Notes under the pieces: generated by a model
Seen by the model: only the letters and a program-made list of their open reading frames with translations
The model's database searches: none
Told to the model about the DNA's origin: nothing
From: Glossina fuscipes
Lineage: Eukaryota; Arthropoda; Insecta; Diptera; Glossinidae
Length of the DNA: 64,000 nt
Direction: 5' to 3'
NCBI RefSeq assembly: GCF_014805625.2
Contig: NW_023998457.1
Span: forward strand, 520,495 to 584,494
Position numbers and translations under genes: made by a program
Shown: positions 24,701 to 34,078 of the stretch, one piece after another
Layout of the letters: the number at the start of each line of letters is the position of its first letter
Position numbering within the stretch: position 1 is the first letter of the stretch

Positions 24701-25599
24701 GCATGGATAATAAGCGCTACGTGAATGTTCCAAAACTAAAGCCATAGCTCGTATACGTTCATTGCGTAATTGTTCGAATATGAATGAAAGATTTTTAAAA
24801 CGTTTATTCCAAAACGAAAATTCTAAAAAAATTAGTTATTAGTTTTTTTTTTGCGATCTTAATTTCATTTCGTACCCGCATATGGTGTTGGGTTTTGACC
24901 GTTTGCAAAAGCTTGTGCTGAACTCTCTTTGATAACCTCTTCGACTTGTGCGGCCCATTTGATGACGACACCCTCGATGGCGCTTTTCAAATATAAATCG
25001 ATTTGCAAATGCGGATTTTCACCGATTTGCTGCGACACCTTCATAATCTTTTCAACACCCACTGGCATCGCCAAAATTGTTTCACCACTTACTTGCCCTT
25101 TTACTTGATGAACTGTACTCTTTAAACTGTGCACATGCTTTTGCACATCTTGAGTTACCATTGAAGGCCACGTCTTATAGTTATCTTCAAAGGCCAGCAA
25201 AGGTACGAAGACCTCTTCAACCAATGCGGATAATTGATCGATAGTTCGTGTAGCCAGATCTCCACATATTATAAAATTTGCACAGTCTTCGCGCGGCACC
25301 GGTAATGTGTTGCGCTTAATGAAGTAAACACCTTTACTTTTGAGCTGAGTGAGCGGAAAAGCCGTTGTCGGCACTAATTGTGTGGCTTGGGTTAATATTA
25401 TGATAAGAAAGACCGGATTAGGACGATCAAGAAATTCCTTAATGATGCCTTTATACTCTTCAACGGTAATAACTCTTGTCCATTTTTCCGGCTTTAATTT
25501 AAGCGTTTTACTAACAAAAGAACCCATTAACTCCAGACGCGGATCAGGACCATTAGCTGCGGCAGCAGCGGCTGCCTCAGCACTCGTAGATGGATCCAT
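3023..25599 (-). CDS. Dhc93AB: Axonemal dynein heavy chain, outer-arm beta type (DNAH9/11/17 family), 28 coding exons
   Basis: Force-generating ATPase of outer dynein arms in cilia and flagella. Coding exons in transcript order: 25599-24876, 24822-24670, 24583-24372, 24289-24048, 23995-23713, 23638-23373, 22189-21738, 21675-20105, 19973-19701, 18450-16462, 16404-15692, 15635-15283, 15217-14394, 14280-13919, 13850-13694, 13628-12279, 12006-11837, 11773-11470, 11413-11220, 11149-10780, 9741-9601, 9534-9364, 9297-8981, 8922-8508, 8446-7445, 7377-7229, 4005-3873, 3184-3023. All junctions are GT-AG and all phases match, giving 4,483 residues, normal for the family, with no frameshift or premature stop. 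P-loops lie near residues 1867 (AAA1), 2148 (AAA2), 2475 (AAA3) and 2822 (AAA4); the stalk and microtubule-binding domain follow. A minus-strand AATAAA lies at 2947-2952. Family assignment is firm. The symbol is inference: flies have two genes of this class (Dhc93AB and kl-5) and I cannot separate them by eye. Confidence 0.93.
3340..3775 (-). repeat. Dispersed repeat family 1, two reverse-oriented pieces in dynein intron 27
   Basis: Contains the family hallmarks read on the minus strand: the GACAGACAGACA run, a TCATCAAAATATCTCAAAAA run, and the terminal CACCACAAGTACTGTAGGGT at about 3741-3760. Decayed and non-coding. Confidence 0.7.
4670..4930 (+). repeat. Dispersed repeat family 1, plus-oriented fragment
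   Basis: Has the internal order GTAACATCCAAAAGGACTTAAG, ATTATATCGAGCAGTTC, TGTCCGTCTATTCGCC that recurs in other copies. Lies in dynein intron 26. Confidence 0.65.
5420..5575 (+). repeat. Dispersed repeat family 1, 5' fragment
   Basis: Begins with CATTACAGGGTATATTAAG and contains ATGCCGATCGATTCAAAG; truncated before the TGTCTGTC run. Intron 26 of the dynein gene. Confidence 0.6.
6140..6750. repeat. Inverted pair of family 1 repeats
   Basis: 6140-6420 reads in the plus orientation (TTGCGGTACGAGGATATATT, then TCTGTCCG, then TTTGACCCAATGATGAATGC) and 6470-6750 reads in the minus orientation (ATCAAAATATGTC, ACGGACAGACAAG, CGATTCAGAAAATGA, ATCCGTATTACAAG). They meet at their internal ends, forming a large imperfect inverted repeat in dynein intron 26. 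Confidence 0.65.
9795..10765 (+). repeat. Dispersed repeat family 1, longest copy (about 970 bp)
   Basis: Runs from TTCACCACTTGTAGTACGAGG at the left end to GTCGGCAGCGTCCGACTATA and CTTACTTGTTTTTT at the right end. It fills dynein intron 20, opposite to the gene. No coding capacity is seen. The left end has a short palindrome (CACTTGTAGT type) and the right end a stem-loop (GTCGGCAGCGTCCGAC). These ends recur in many copies across the window, so this copy is the best reference for the family. Confidence 0.75.
10780..11773 (-). CDS. Dhc93AB: Dynein heavy chain exons 18-20: AAA5
   Basis: Exons 11773-11470, 11413-11220 and 11149-10780. They encode the AAA5 module with [18 protein letters not shown] and [12 protein letters not shown], then the region [18 protein letters not shown] and [14 protein letters not shown]. 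The exon 20 donor (AAG|GTAAAA) is weak, and a transposon-derived GTAAGA lies 28 nt downstream (see findings). Confidence 0.92.
11837..13850 (-). CDS. Dhc93AB: Dynein heavy chain exons 15-17: AAA4, stalk and microtubule-binding domain
   Basis: Exons 13850-13694, 13628-12279 and 12006-11837. AAA4 Walker A is [16 protein letters not shown] at about residue 2822, and Walker B is [15 protein letters not shown]. Exon 16 then gives the first stalk helix (a long charged heptad region around residues 3040-3160), the microtubule-binding tip (about 3165-3290, with [20 protein letters not shown] and [20 protein letters not shown]) and the start of the second stalk helix, which continues through exon 17. 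Both coiled-coil strands are present and of normal length. Confidence 0.92.
12060..12245. other. Intron 16 of the dynein gene, nothing recognised
   Basis: This holds the middle of the 272-bp intron 12007-12278. A stretch near 12150-12190 with GGGAGTTCGAGTCGAAATC looks faintly like a pol III B box, but no matching A box or cloverleaf is convincing. Confidence 0.3.
13919..15217 (-). CDS. Dhc93AB: Dynein heavy chain exons 13-14: AAA3
   Basis: Exons 15217-14394 and 14280-13919. AAA3 Walker A is GTAGSGKT at about residues 2475-2482; Walker B is [14 protein letters not shown]. The motif [20 protein letters not shown] is clear. Exon 14 carries [14 protein letters not shown] and ends at an atypical donor GTCGGT, chosen because it preserves the reading frame and rebuilds the family sequence [14 protein letters not shown] across the junction with exon 15. 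Confidence 0.9.
15283..16404 (-). CDS. Dhc93AB: Dynein heavy chain exons 11-12: AAA2
   Basis: Exons 16404-15692 and 15635-15283. AAA2 has Walker [15 protein letters not shown] at about residues 2148-2161, followed by [17 protein letters not shown] and [12 protein letters not shown], both hallmarks of axonemal dyneins. The sensor segment [16 protein letters not shown] sits near the end of exon 11. Exon 11 ends in phase 2 and exon 12 resumes with [12 protein letters not shown]2 binds ATP structurally in this family. Confidence 0.92.
16462..18450 (-). CDS. Dhc93AB: Dynein heavy chain exon 10: linker and AAA1
   Basis: A single 663-codon exon, residues 1393-2055. It covers the linker (motifs [11 protein letters not shown] and [16 protein letters not shown]) and AAA1, the main ATP-hydrolysis site. 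The Walker A motif [15 protein letters not shown] is at about residues 1867-1881 and the Walker B motif CFDEFNRI at about 1916-1923. The sensor region [22 protein letters not shown] is intact (seen around 16730-16670). All residues needed for nucleotide hydrolysis appear present, so this should be a working motor. Confidence 0.93.
18706..18735 (-). CDS. Candidate 30-nt in-frame cassette microexon of the dynein gene
   Basis: Between exon 9 and exon 10 the minus strand carries a pyrimidine-rich tract and AG (TGTGTCTTTGCAG), then 30 nt, then a strong donor GTAAGC. Both flanking exons are phase 0, so inclusion adds ten residues, [10 protein letters not shown], between NSTK and [10 protein letters not shown], giving 4,493 residues. 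Skipping restores the arrangement I expect in other DNAH9/11/17 proteins. Use of the exon is inference; the splice sites and frame are seen directly. Confidence 0.5.
19140..19610 (+). repeat. Dispersed repeat family 2 copy in dynein intron 9
   Basis: Shares with the copy at 38565-38960 the blocks CTTCAAATTTGGCAGAAAT, GAAAGTTCTT and ACGTAAACTGAG, and with that at 57955-58335 the block GTCCATCTGTCC followed by ATCTGTGGTAAAAATTCT. Non-coding. Together with flanking unique sequence it explains the 1.2-kb length of this intron. Confidence 0.65.
19701..25599 (-). CDS. Dhc93AB: Dynein heavy chain exons 1-9: N-terminal tail (stem)
   Basis: Part of the dynein gene, residues 1-1392. It begins with an alanine run at residues 9-15 and an N-terminus typical of beta heavy chains (segment PEKWTRV). 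The tail binds intermediate chains, light chains and partner heavy chains at the base of the outer arm. Exon 8 (21675-20105) is one long open block of 523 codons containing the conserved stretch around [16 protein letters not shown]. Exon 9 carries the linker-proximal motif [15 protein letters not shown]. Exon 6 ends at a GTAGTT donor, and I placed the start of exon 7 at 22189 because this completes the codon and yields [18 protein letters not shown], which joins smoothly to the following open frame. The 1.2-kb intron between them (22190-23372) holds three unrelated repeats. Confidence 0.85.
22265..22680 (-). repeat. Dispersed repeat family 2, reverse copy with terminal stem-loop
   Basis: Starts with ACAAGTAAGAAAATTATATT and the perfect palindrome ATTCGGTCGTGACCGAAT (8-bp stem), and ends near CAAGAATTTATATACTTTACGGGATTTTTGAAGC, which are family 2 hallmarks read in reverse. 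Lies in dynein intron 6. Confidence 0.7.
22915..23090 (-). repeat. Dispersed repeat family 1 fragment
   Basis: Reverse-oriented blocks TTCAATAGCGTCCGCCCTTGG, GATCAGAAAATGAC and TAATAAAAGGTGGGTAC identify family 1. Lies in dynein intron 6. Confidence 0.65.
23140..23220 (-). repeat. tRNA-like sequence, probable tRNA-derived SINE head
   Basis: On the minus strand, an A-box-like TTGCCTAGCGGTTAGA is followed about 40 nt later by a B-box-like GGTTCGTTCCC. The T-arm pairs 4 of 5 and the outer bases TATTGCC / GGCGTTA pair mostly, but no good anticodon arm forms. This suits a decayed pol III SINE better than a working tRNA gene. Confidence 0.45.
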
Positions 25600-25618
25600 G
25601 CTAAAAAAAAGAGAGGAA
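25600..25618 (-). promoter_or_regulatory. Probable 3' splice site of a 5'-UTR intron just before the dynein start codon
   Basis: On the minus strand a pyrimidine tract (CCTCTCTTTTTTTTAG) ends one base before the ATG at 25599. This looks like an acceptor, so the first transcribed exon is probably non-coding and lies upstream of 25618. I could not place it or the promoter. Confidence 0.45.
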
Positions 25619-28056
25619 AATTAAATAAAATGCAAGTTTCTTTAAAGCCCAATCTCTCAAAACTTGTTAGGAAGAAGTTACTTCTATTATTATTTTTCGT
25701 CCTTTCATTAGGAGAAAAAGTCTCTTCAGAATTCTATTTAGCCACCATGCATGGGTAGTATATGTATATATATATAAAACACACAGTACTTTGGATCAAA
25801 TGTAAGGTTAGTCTCTGCCTAACAGCAAGAATCACTTAGGTCATAAATAGATCCCAATTTAGCCAAGGAATTCATATTGTAATCCTGTGGGCTTCTTAAG
25901 AAAACTGCAATTTTTTCTGAAATCCCTCCGAGAAAGATTGTCGAGATTCTCAAGGAAGCTTTCATGCGGGAAGATGGGTCAGTCACACAGCAAACGGATC
26001 AGCAGCCTGCATGTGTCCGTATCCAGATAATTTCAGCAAAATTTATTGTAAGCAAAGCTTATTCTACTTATGAGCTGAACGAAAATAAAAGAACCACAAA
26101 TAATGGTCAATGTTGATCGTAGATTCGAAAAGTATTCAAAATGTCTCGAAAGTGTCCAAAACGTTGAAAAAAACTATATAATATCATAGGTAAATTGTTA
26201 TTATCGCTTGCGATATAATTGCGCCGGCACTTGACTTAATTCTCTTTACATTTTCTCGCAGACTAATCGTGCTTTTTTTTCTTTCATTTGTTTCGAAACG
26301 ACTTTCAAGATGGCATTAACTTCGGAAAAAATGAAAAACTCATATAAATCACTTGAATCACTTGATGATTATTTAATCATATTCTCATACTTTCCGTACA
26401 ATGACGGCATAATCTGACTTCTCTCAACCGTGCGACTTTGCGTTGCGTTGCAGTAATTAATAAATTATGACTTTTGGAGCCGTCTCCCTTTAAAACTTTT
26501 TCACTCTGCAATAGCTTTGGGCTATCGAATTCCTTTTTGTTCGCCTTTCGTACTCGTTGCATGTGTAGACCAGGAGCAAATCAACTACCGTATGTAAGAC
26601 TTCTTTACGGGCATTAGATAATTCTTATGCTTCTGTTTTTAATAACCTTCCGATGATTTCTGCACGAAACGAACTTTTCCTTCAGCTAATTAATGTTTTC
26701 ATTGTGAACCTAAAAAACTACTCGACGATTAAACGAAATACAACAACGCTAAGTAGACTTAGCAATATGTAGAACACAGGTACCGCGCAGTAGCTCACTG
26801 AAAAATTGACGATAATAATTTTTATCATCCTGTTTATGTTTTTGCTTGTGCAGTGTATACAGAATATACGCCGTGGGATATTACAAAAAATGGGAAACCA
26901 TTAGCAGAAAATTTTTGTCGTTCCCGCCATATTTCCCAGAGAGTACTCCTGATAAACAATGGCTTTTCAGTCTATGATTTACTGCCCATTTGTGGATATC
27001 TTTAAATTATTTTGATTATATCCAGTCTCTCATGAATAATCTCACGAGATAAATTGTTCTCTCCCTCCACATGGCTAATGTCACTTTAAGTAAATATCTC
27101 ATGCAATTATTTTTTTATAATATGGTGATCGCAATACTACTTAAATGTCGCCAGATATTTTTTCACATTTATGAACAAAAAAAAAAAAAAAATCGCAGAG
27201 TACGCGCAGAAGCATGATTGAAGAAAAGAAGATCCTTTGAAAACACTGAGTGAATGAGTCAGTACAGAAAAATATTTGTGGCGATATCCTTTACGTTCGT
27301 CTTGAAAAATGATTGATTCCGGCCTGCAGTGGCTATACAAAATGTCTTCTCGTTCTTACGTAATCGAAAATTTTTTTTCTTGTTTTTTTTTTTCTTTGCA
27401 TTTTCAAACTTCACTTGAATTTTTAAGATGTTAATATAAAAAGGAATTCATTAAAAATTTTAATTTTCGTATTTTATGCAAGAGAAAGAAATTTTCAATT
27501 CTTACGTAATCTCGTGAAAATATACAAAAGATTTTATAATTTTTAAAAAGCACTTCTTTTTTAATTTTCAATGAATTTTTTGTTTTAATTAACCCAAAAA
27601 TATTGAAATATAAATATTTATTTCCTTTTGCTTTTCGTTGTTTAATGAAAATGTAAGAAAATTTTCACGTTACATAATTAAAAGCAAAGCCTTAACTTAC
27701 TTAAGCGTGCGAGTAGATGTGCTTGTGTATCGTTATTCAATTCAATTGGTTTCCGGTTGTTAAGATAAGTTTTGTTATTTTTCCGAATTGCAACTTTTGT
27801 CACGAATAGTTCACCCAAGAATGAACTGGGAGAGTTATGACTGCGAGTTATTTATTCTCGACCTTAAGGTATATTTCATATGTTTTCGTGCAAAACAACA
27901 CAACAAACCCAACCAAAAAAAAAAAAAAAAAAAAAACAATATATTATATCGATGACATTTCACTATCTATAAAAACAAATATGCAAGTATGTATGTATGA
28001 CTATGCTGTACACATACACATATATGCTGCCAACTTACAAGAGATGCTTTCGCTTC

Positions 28057-28066
28057 NNNNNNNNNN
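28057..28066. other. Assembly gap (10 N)
   Basis: Ten unknown bases directly before a GT repeat; the true gap length is probably not ten. Confidence 0.95.

Positions 28067-28127
<61 letters not shown>
28067..28127. repeat. (GT)n-(GA)n compound microsatellite
   Basis: About 23 GT units run into about seven GA units, immediately right of the gap. Apparent open frames across it are artefacts of the repeat. Confidence 0.95.
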
Positions 28128-28129
<2 letters not shown>

Positions 28130-29944
28130 TGTGCATGTATGTATGTTGTATGATTGGTTTTGCCAAGCAACACGGTAACTCTGCTTTGTATGTTTATTAA
28201 ACACGTGTTGCTTTGTCGTCTTCCCTTTCCCGCAAATCGCTACGTTTTCCGTTATCTTAAGCTAATTGTTCCTTACAAGTTTACGTGTATGTGTGTTTGA
28301 ATGGTTGTTTAGCATGCCGTAGCGTGCCGCATTGTCTGCTCGTGTACTAAATACCGTTAGTTAAACTTCCTCAATGAGTTCATTTACATTTCCGTTTGCA
28401 TGTCTTACTTGCTCGCAATTAAGTTGTTCGCTTTACATATCTACACACACCACATATATATATACGTATATGCCTGTGTACATATATAGCAATTGCTTAG
28501 GACTAAAAAACACACAAAAAAACAGGCTCTAAAATGTAGAGTGTTAAGAAAAAAACAAATTGTTGATATCGCAAATTAAATAAACGGATTAGTGCCAAGT
28601 TTAGAAGTGTTTAATAACGTAATTGCATTCAATTACCTGTTAGCAGATATATCGCAATAAAGTAAACAAAGGATATTCCCAAGTACAATGGCAATGAGTG
28701 GTTGTCATTTTTAGTAAAGAACTTTATGAACGAATCGTGTCTTTCGTCTAACTGAGGTGAAAGTTTCAAATAAATAAATAATTTAAAAAAAAAAAAAATA
28801 ATAATAATAATACTAAAAGGATAAAGGAATTAATCTTTCGGAATCCGCTACTTTTATGTCCGTCTTTTTACGTTCTTTAAGATTACTTAAAGCTCTTCAA
28901 CGGAAACGAAAGAAAAATGTGCAAGCAGAGTATGTTCCCCTCTCTTAAGGTTAGTTTGAGTGAATGGGAGAAAAGAAATCTTCTGATCCATATAGCGTAT
29001 AGTCCAATTTTATCTGAATTTAAATTAACCGGCTCGTAAAACATAGCATGGTGCAAAAGGGGATATTGATATCAGATCAGAATACACTAGATAGGAAGGT
29101 TAGGAAAAGCAGGATCGGAATCGCAATTCCAGTTTTTCTAGGGATACATTATCGATGCACGCGAAATTAGAAGACTTTAGAATATTGAGTAAAAAAAGAC
29201 TAATTCTGAGTATATGGAACCTATTCTAGGCAAGTCTCAGCTCAACCTGGGCATCTGGGAGAAATAAGCGATATATAAGTAAGGAGGCAAACTCCGGCTC
29301 TAACGGCTAGTTTCACCACTCCTGAAATTGATCCGGCTGAAAAATAGATGACGTGAATAGAGAGGAAGAAGACTATCCCAGAGTTTCTCCCCGTGACCAG
29401 GCAACCAAAAAAAAAACAAGACATAAAAAAGAAAATAAGGAAAATGACAACCCAGGCTGTACAGCAACCATTTCAAAATCTGCTATGCCTGCCAAACAGC
29501 AGTAATACGTTGAATGGAAATACGGGAAAGTAGGAGGCAGACCGATGCTATACCCACTGCTTCAGCGAACTTTGCTACACTCTCTTATAAATCTTCCAAA
29601 TTTTTCCAAATTTCACCAATGTGTATCACAACCCTACCCGTCCGGTCTAAGTAAATCTTTCTTTAGCCCTCCATAGTAGTGTAAATATTCACAAAAGGAA
29701 AATGTCTTTCTTTACAACCCTTGATTACTTTATGACGGAGCTGGAGAGCAGAAAAGTGTACTCAGTAACATACACAGCAATAGCGTAGAATGGCCATATG
29801 ATTCCAATTTTATATTCTTTTAGCAAGACACTAAAAGTGGTTACAACAACAAAATGATTTTTCTTGTCATGGACACAATGTTGAACAAAATCTGTAAAAC
29901 TAACAGTAATGGTTGGGCTGCCAATGATTGAAATTATTTATTAA

Positions 29945-30145
29945 TTTTTAATTCTACATCACTTGTGAAACAAGGCTGTAATAAGCTTGTGCGGACGTAT
30001 GCAACATCCAGGAGGAGTTGAGGTAGTCTCACCTTTTAAAATGACCTTTTGTATCTATCTAAATTTGTCTGTCTGTCCATGCTGTTTTCTTTTGTTTAAC
30101 CTACAGGCCGCCGTTTTTTAGATATTTTGCTGAAGATTTTAATTT
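29945..30145 (+). repeat. Dispersed repeat family 1 fragment
   Basis: Blocks TACATCACTTGTGAAACAAG, GCTTGTGCGGACGTATGCAAC, TTTGTCTGTCTGTCCATG and TAGATATTTTGCTGAAG follow the family order. Confidence 0.65.
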
Positions 30146-31399
30146 ACTTGATTTTAATATATGTTAAAATAATTACGCCTACTACAAACTATATCTATAA
30201 TATCCAACTCATAATATAGTTACACAGTTTGCATCTAACAAATGAGCCTTGGAAAGAATCTTTAATGCCCACACCCTCAAGCCATATAGAAATTTCAAAG
30301 CATTTTTTGATTCCACGTCGTTAAGTTGGCCGAACTAAGTTTATAGATGAGTCGGTCTAATAGTTGCATAGAGTTTTAGCTCAACAATCAATTTTTTTGA
30401 GTTTTGCAAGCTACAATGGTTTATGGCTTATGGTAGTTGAATCACGTCTTGCAAATAGCCTTACACTAGGCGTTTCGGGATGCGTACAGTACGTGTTAAA
30501 AACACTGCGCCACTTCCATCACTCTATGTTTATCTTTTGCCGGTGAGCAGATAAGTAATCACTTTAATAAGTAAACTTACTATGTATGCAACAAGTTTCT
30601 AAACAAGGGCCATAAAAGTTGATTGATAAAAAGTAGCAAAACTAAAATCACCTGTTGACAACAACAACTCAACAGATAGCTTAGAAACTTGAATATGTCG
30701 TGTTCACAAAACAAACTTATACCCCTTAGGCACGCGTATCACAAACACATGCGTTGTGTTATGCAGCAAATAAATGCGAAACTGTTGCTTCAACAGTAGC
30801 GACGCTTGGCAACACGCTTACCTCTCTACAAGCACATGGTAAAAATGATAATTTTACCAAATAAATATTTTGTTGGGATTGGCATAGCTTTAGCGTTGTC
30901 GAAGGTTGCGTAGCATACCTACACTTCTTCTGTTGTTAAGGGACGATAAGTGAAGAGAACTATGACAATTCAAAGAAAACTAATAACCGAAGACAGACAA
31001 ATTGGTTCGATATAATAAACAGTTAAATATGCTGACTTAACGTGACCGTCACTGGGAAAGGCTGCCAAGAGAAACCATCCCAATTTAGCCGATCATCCTA
31101 AGGTATGGTAAAGCAGTTTATGAACATGACTCCATATGCTCCATCGCATATTACAAAACCCGTTCAAAAAACTTTAGAAACACTACGTTCGGATACACTG
31201 TCCCGTTTGCTTTATTCACCGATCATTGCTTCTTTTGAGTACCGGTTGCTTTAATCAACGACTTGTGAGTTATGCCAACAATGCGGCTTAACAGTGAATC
31301 AATTAGCGAACACTATGAGAACATGAAATAAGTTTTTTGACACGGAAATCATAAGCTTCCAAAAAGATAAGAAAAAGTAGTGGCAACGCTGTAATCAGT

Positions 31400-31560
31400 T
31401 TTATACCTTACATCGCTTATAGTACAAAGGGTAATAAGCTCGTGCAGGTCTACGCAGCAATCGAAATGCGTTACTACAGGCCCAAATGATTCCCCAAATG
31501 ATGCCATTCCATCTTGTGTCCAGTCATGTGTGCTTATGGTCAATCTGCAGTTCATAGATT
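31400..31560 (+). repeat. Dispersed repeat family 1, 5' fragment
   Basis: TTTTATACCTTACATCGCTT, GTACAAAGGGTAATAAGCTC and GTGCAGGTCTACGCAGC match the left end of the family. Further decayed internal pieces may extend to about 31990. Confidence 0.5.
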
Positions 31561-32326
31561 TTCGAGATATCTTATGGAAAAGTGCTATAATAGGATGGTT
31601 GGTTGCGAAATATTAAACAGAGTTTAAGTCAGGCTGCTTGTTTTTATCACTCTCTCATATAGCGTTCCGCCCAAAAAAAAATTCTGTATGGAAATATGTT
31701 TCAAAACCCGAGGAAAAGTAATACTTTACCTTACTACGCAAATGGGGGACATTGGAACGGTGTGGAAACATTTTTTCAGCCTTTACCATATAAGGTCTCA
31801 TATATGAACGATAAACAGTATAACGGTACATACAAATCAAATGGGGTAAATTTCGATCAGTCTCTATGCCTCTCTTCTTTGGACTACGTCTGAAATAAGA
31901 GTTCTCATGAAAAGTAAGACTTAATAATGCGGCAACGTCTGATTTTTGGGCGATTATGACGAATGTGAATGAAAAATGAACTTCTTTAAGAAAAAACTAA
32001 CTTAAATAAGTGTGAAGCGCGTTGACTCCTCCCATGCAGGCATATTTGCGAAAAGTAAGCCTCATTTTTGGTATTGGATATGTAGGGACAACTTTGCAAA
32101 GAAAAGATATCCCATATACATTCCGCTCCTTACCAAAAACTAACTCAATAATTTTACGTTTGAATGTAGAATCTGTTTAATCATTCTCTAGCCTTTTCTC
32201 GATATCTCTACACTTTTCCGACAATGGCGGCCTTATACGTCTAGGGGAAATCCCAAGCGGAAGGATTAGTCAAATTGAAAAAAGGGTGTGAAGATAAATT
32301 CGAATTTCACTTTTAAAGAGAGAGCC

Positions 32327-32418
32327 CTTAACAGAGCTCTGTAAAAAACCTTACAAGATGTCTGTAAATGACCTCAGCAGAGCTCTACAAAAGACCTTAG
32401 CAGAGCTCTGTTAAATAT
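32327..32418. repeat. Minisatellite, four tandem copies of a 23-bp unit
   Basis: Four units (32327-32349, 32350-32372, 32373-32395, 32396-32418) keep an exact 23-bp register. Three carry the palindrome AGAGCTCT; the second has the variant AAGATGTCT. Confidence 0.85.
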
Positions 32419-33117
32419 TCATAATTAAAATATAGTTTGATTTAGAAGCCTACTCCGTTCACATTAAGAAACGTAAAATATTTTTGTGGACACCTCATGA
32501 ACCTATATGAAGACACCTTTCAAACCAGCAACAACAAATTCAAATTCCGCTTATAGGAACTATTTTTAACAATTCTTTGACACACCCATTTGAGGCTCAT
32601 GTGCAGCCAAACTAGAAAATGTTATTTATATCACGTGACTCTTATCGAAAATTATCTGTCGAGTGAGCAAAAAAAAAAAATTCAAACTTTTCGTATGGGA
32701 ACACTGTTACGGTGTTTACTGTTGACGGATATGGTAGATGTCTTGGCTAGTTAAATTCATATATATGTTCATACCCGTATTGAAAAAGCAAAAAAAAAGG
32801 GGTCTTTACAACCGGTCTCGTACTACTAACTTCCCTATTAATTGAATAATTGAACGAGAGCCATGACAAATTCTGATTACAATAAGAAGACTTTTAAGCC
32901 ACAAGGTGAAGATTAAGGAAAAAAATTAAACAAAAAAAAAAAAAAGAATGTGAATTATTTTAAAACCACAAAATCACAAAAATTTGCAGCAAAAATCATT
33001 CATGCATTATTTCCATATTTTGCATGGAATAAATTTCGCATGAAATCGATTATCAATAAAATCAAAAGAAATGCTAAAAATCAAATCAAGTTCATTATTC
33101 AACGTTATTGAGATAAC

Positions 33118-34050
33118 ATGTCTGAAACAAAGTCAACGGTTGAAGTACTTCTTCTAATATTTTTCCTACACAACATCGCATTTGTCATTCAAGCTGTAAT
33201 GGTCGAGCGCAATGTCTACGCATATTATCGTTTGCCTACAAGTGTTATAAAAACATCGAATTTTAGTCAAACATTTTATGTGCTTCAGTGTCCACATCCT
33301 ACCGCCTATAGTATACCTAGGCCGTCAGAAATGTCAATTTGCGCTATAGTAGGACGTTATCAGGAGCTAATCAAGCAAAAGGATAATAATGTCGTTGATA
33401 ATGAAAGAAAAAGAGATATGCAACAGTTGCCTCCATTCATCATTACTATCAAGCCGAAAAAGAAGAAACTTTTAAAAGTTGTCACCATCAAGAAGGTGAA
33501 ACCTCAAATACATATAATGAGACCGAAAGAGTTGCGAGAAAACGTCGAAGAAATCAAGCCGAGAAGAAGGCAGCATGAACCGTTACATGATCAGCAAATA
33601 CAAATTAGCAATTTAAGACCCGTCAAAATACTGGATGGAATGAACGAACCGATTAAGGAATTGGTGAATGCTTCTACAGACTATCCCATTAAGCATATGC
33701 TCGATGAGCATTATCAAGACGATGGCGACAATGAACGCATTGATAATAGCGAAGAATTCGATTTTGTTGATATTCCGGAAGATACATCGTCACCGCTGCG
33801 CTTCTTGACGGCAAGAAATGCTTTAAGTAAATTGAAATTGGAAAAACCTATTGATATATTTCCGGATGATAGTTATGGTAATTCTGAGAAATTTTTCGCC
33901 GAATTGAATGACTTCGGTAGAGGTTTTCACACTAAAGGCTATCATAATATGTATCATCGCGATGAAATTCTAAACGATCATATCATATATGATGATCTGC
34001 AACAGAATGGCAATTATAAGCATAAGCAAAAAATCAAAGAGAAATTTTAA
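33118..34050 (+). CDS. Intronless gene for a 310-residue putative secreted protein, unrecognised
   Basis: I do not recognise this protein. The ATG at 33118 starts an N-terminal hydrophobic segment (about residues 8-28, VEVLLLIFFLHNIAFVIQAV) fitting a signal peptide or single membrane anchor. There follow a YAYYRLPTS segment with two or three cysteines (CPHP, MSICAIVG), a strongly basic stretch at about 105-160 (KPKKKKLLK, EIKPRRRQHE), an acidic middle (EHYQDDGDNERIDNSEEFDF) and a mixed histidine/tyrosine/aspartate-rich end. An AATAAA lies at 34079, 29 nt after the stop. An uninterrupted frame with clear compositional domains makes it a real gene rather than chance. It converges on takeout gene 1, with only 100 bp between stop codons. 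Confidence 0.75.
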   Translation: MSETKSTVEVLLLIFFLHNIAFVIQAVMVERNVYAYYRLPTSVIKTSNFSQTFYVLQCPHPTAYSIPRPSEMSICAIVGRYQELIKQKDNNVVDNERKRDMQQLPPFIITIKPKKKKLLKVVTIKKVKPQIHIMRPKELRENVEEIKPRRRQHEPLHDQQIQISNLRPVKILDGMNEPIKELVNASTDYPIKHMLDEHYQDDGDNERIDNSEEFDFVDIPEDTSSPLRFLTARNALSKLKLEKPIDIFPDDSYGNSEKFFAELNDFGRGFHTKGYHNMYHRDEILNDHIIYDDLQQNGNYKHKQKIKEKF

Positions 34051-34078
34051 AATGCCAATGAATTAATTAAAAATTTCC

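Larger units (their letters stand above)
25619..33117. other. Intergenic region between the dynein gene and the orphan gene
   Basis: No gene recognised. Contents seen: the sequence gap and microsatellite at 28057-28127, family 1 fragments at 29945-30145 and 31400-31560, and the minisatellite at 32327-32418. The dynein promoter and first non-coding exon should be in the left part but I could not place them. Very AT-rich around 27350-27950. Confidence 0.6.

Noticed and set aside
27837..28204. Open frames across the GT/GA tract and the gap
   Set aside because: They are produced by dinucleotide repeats and N bases, not coding sequence.
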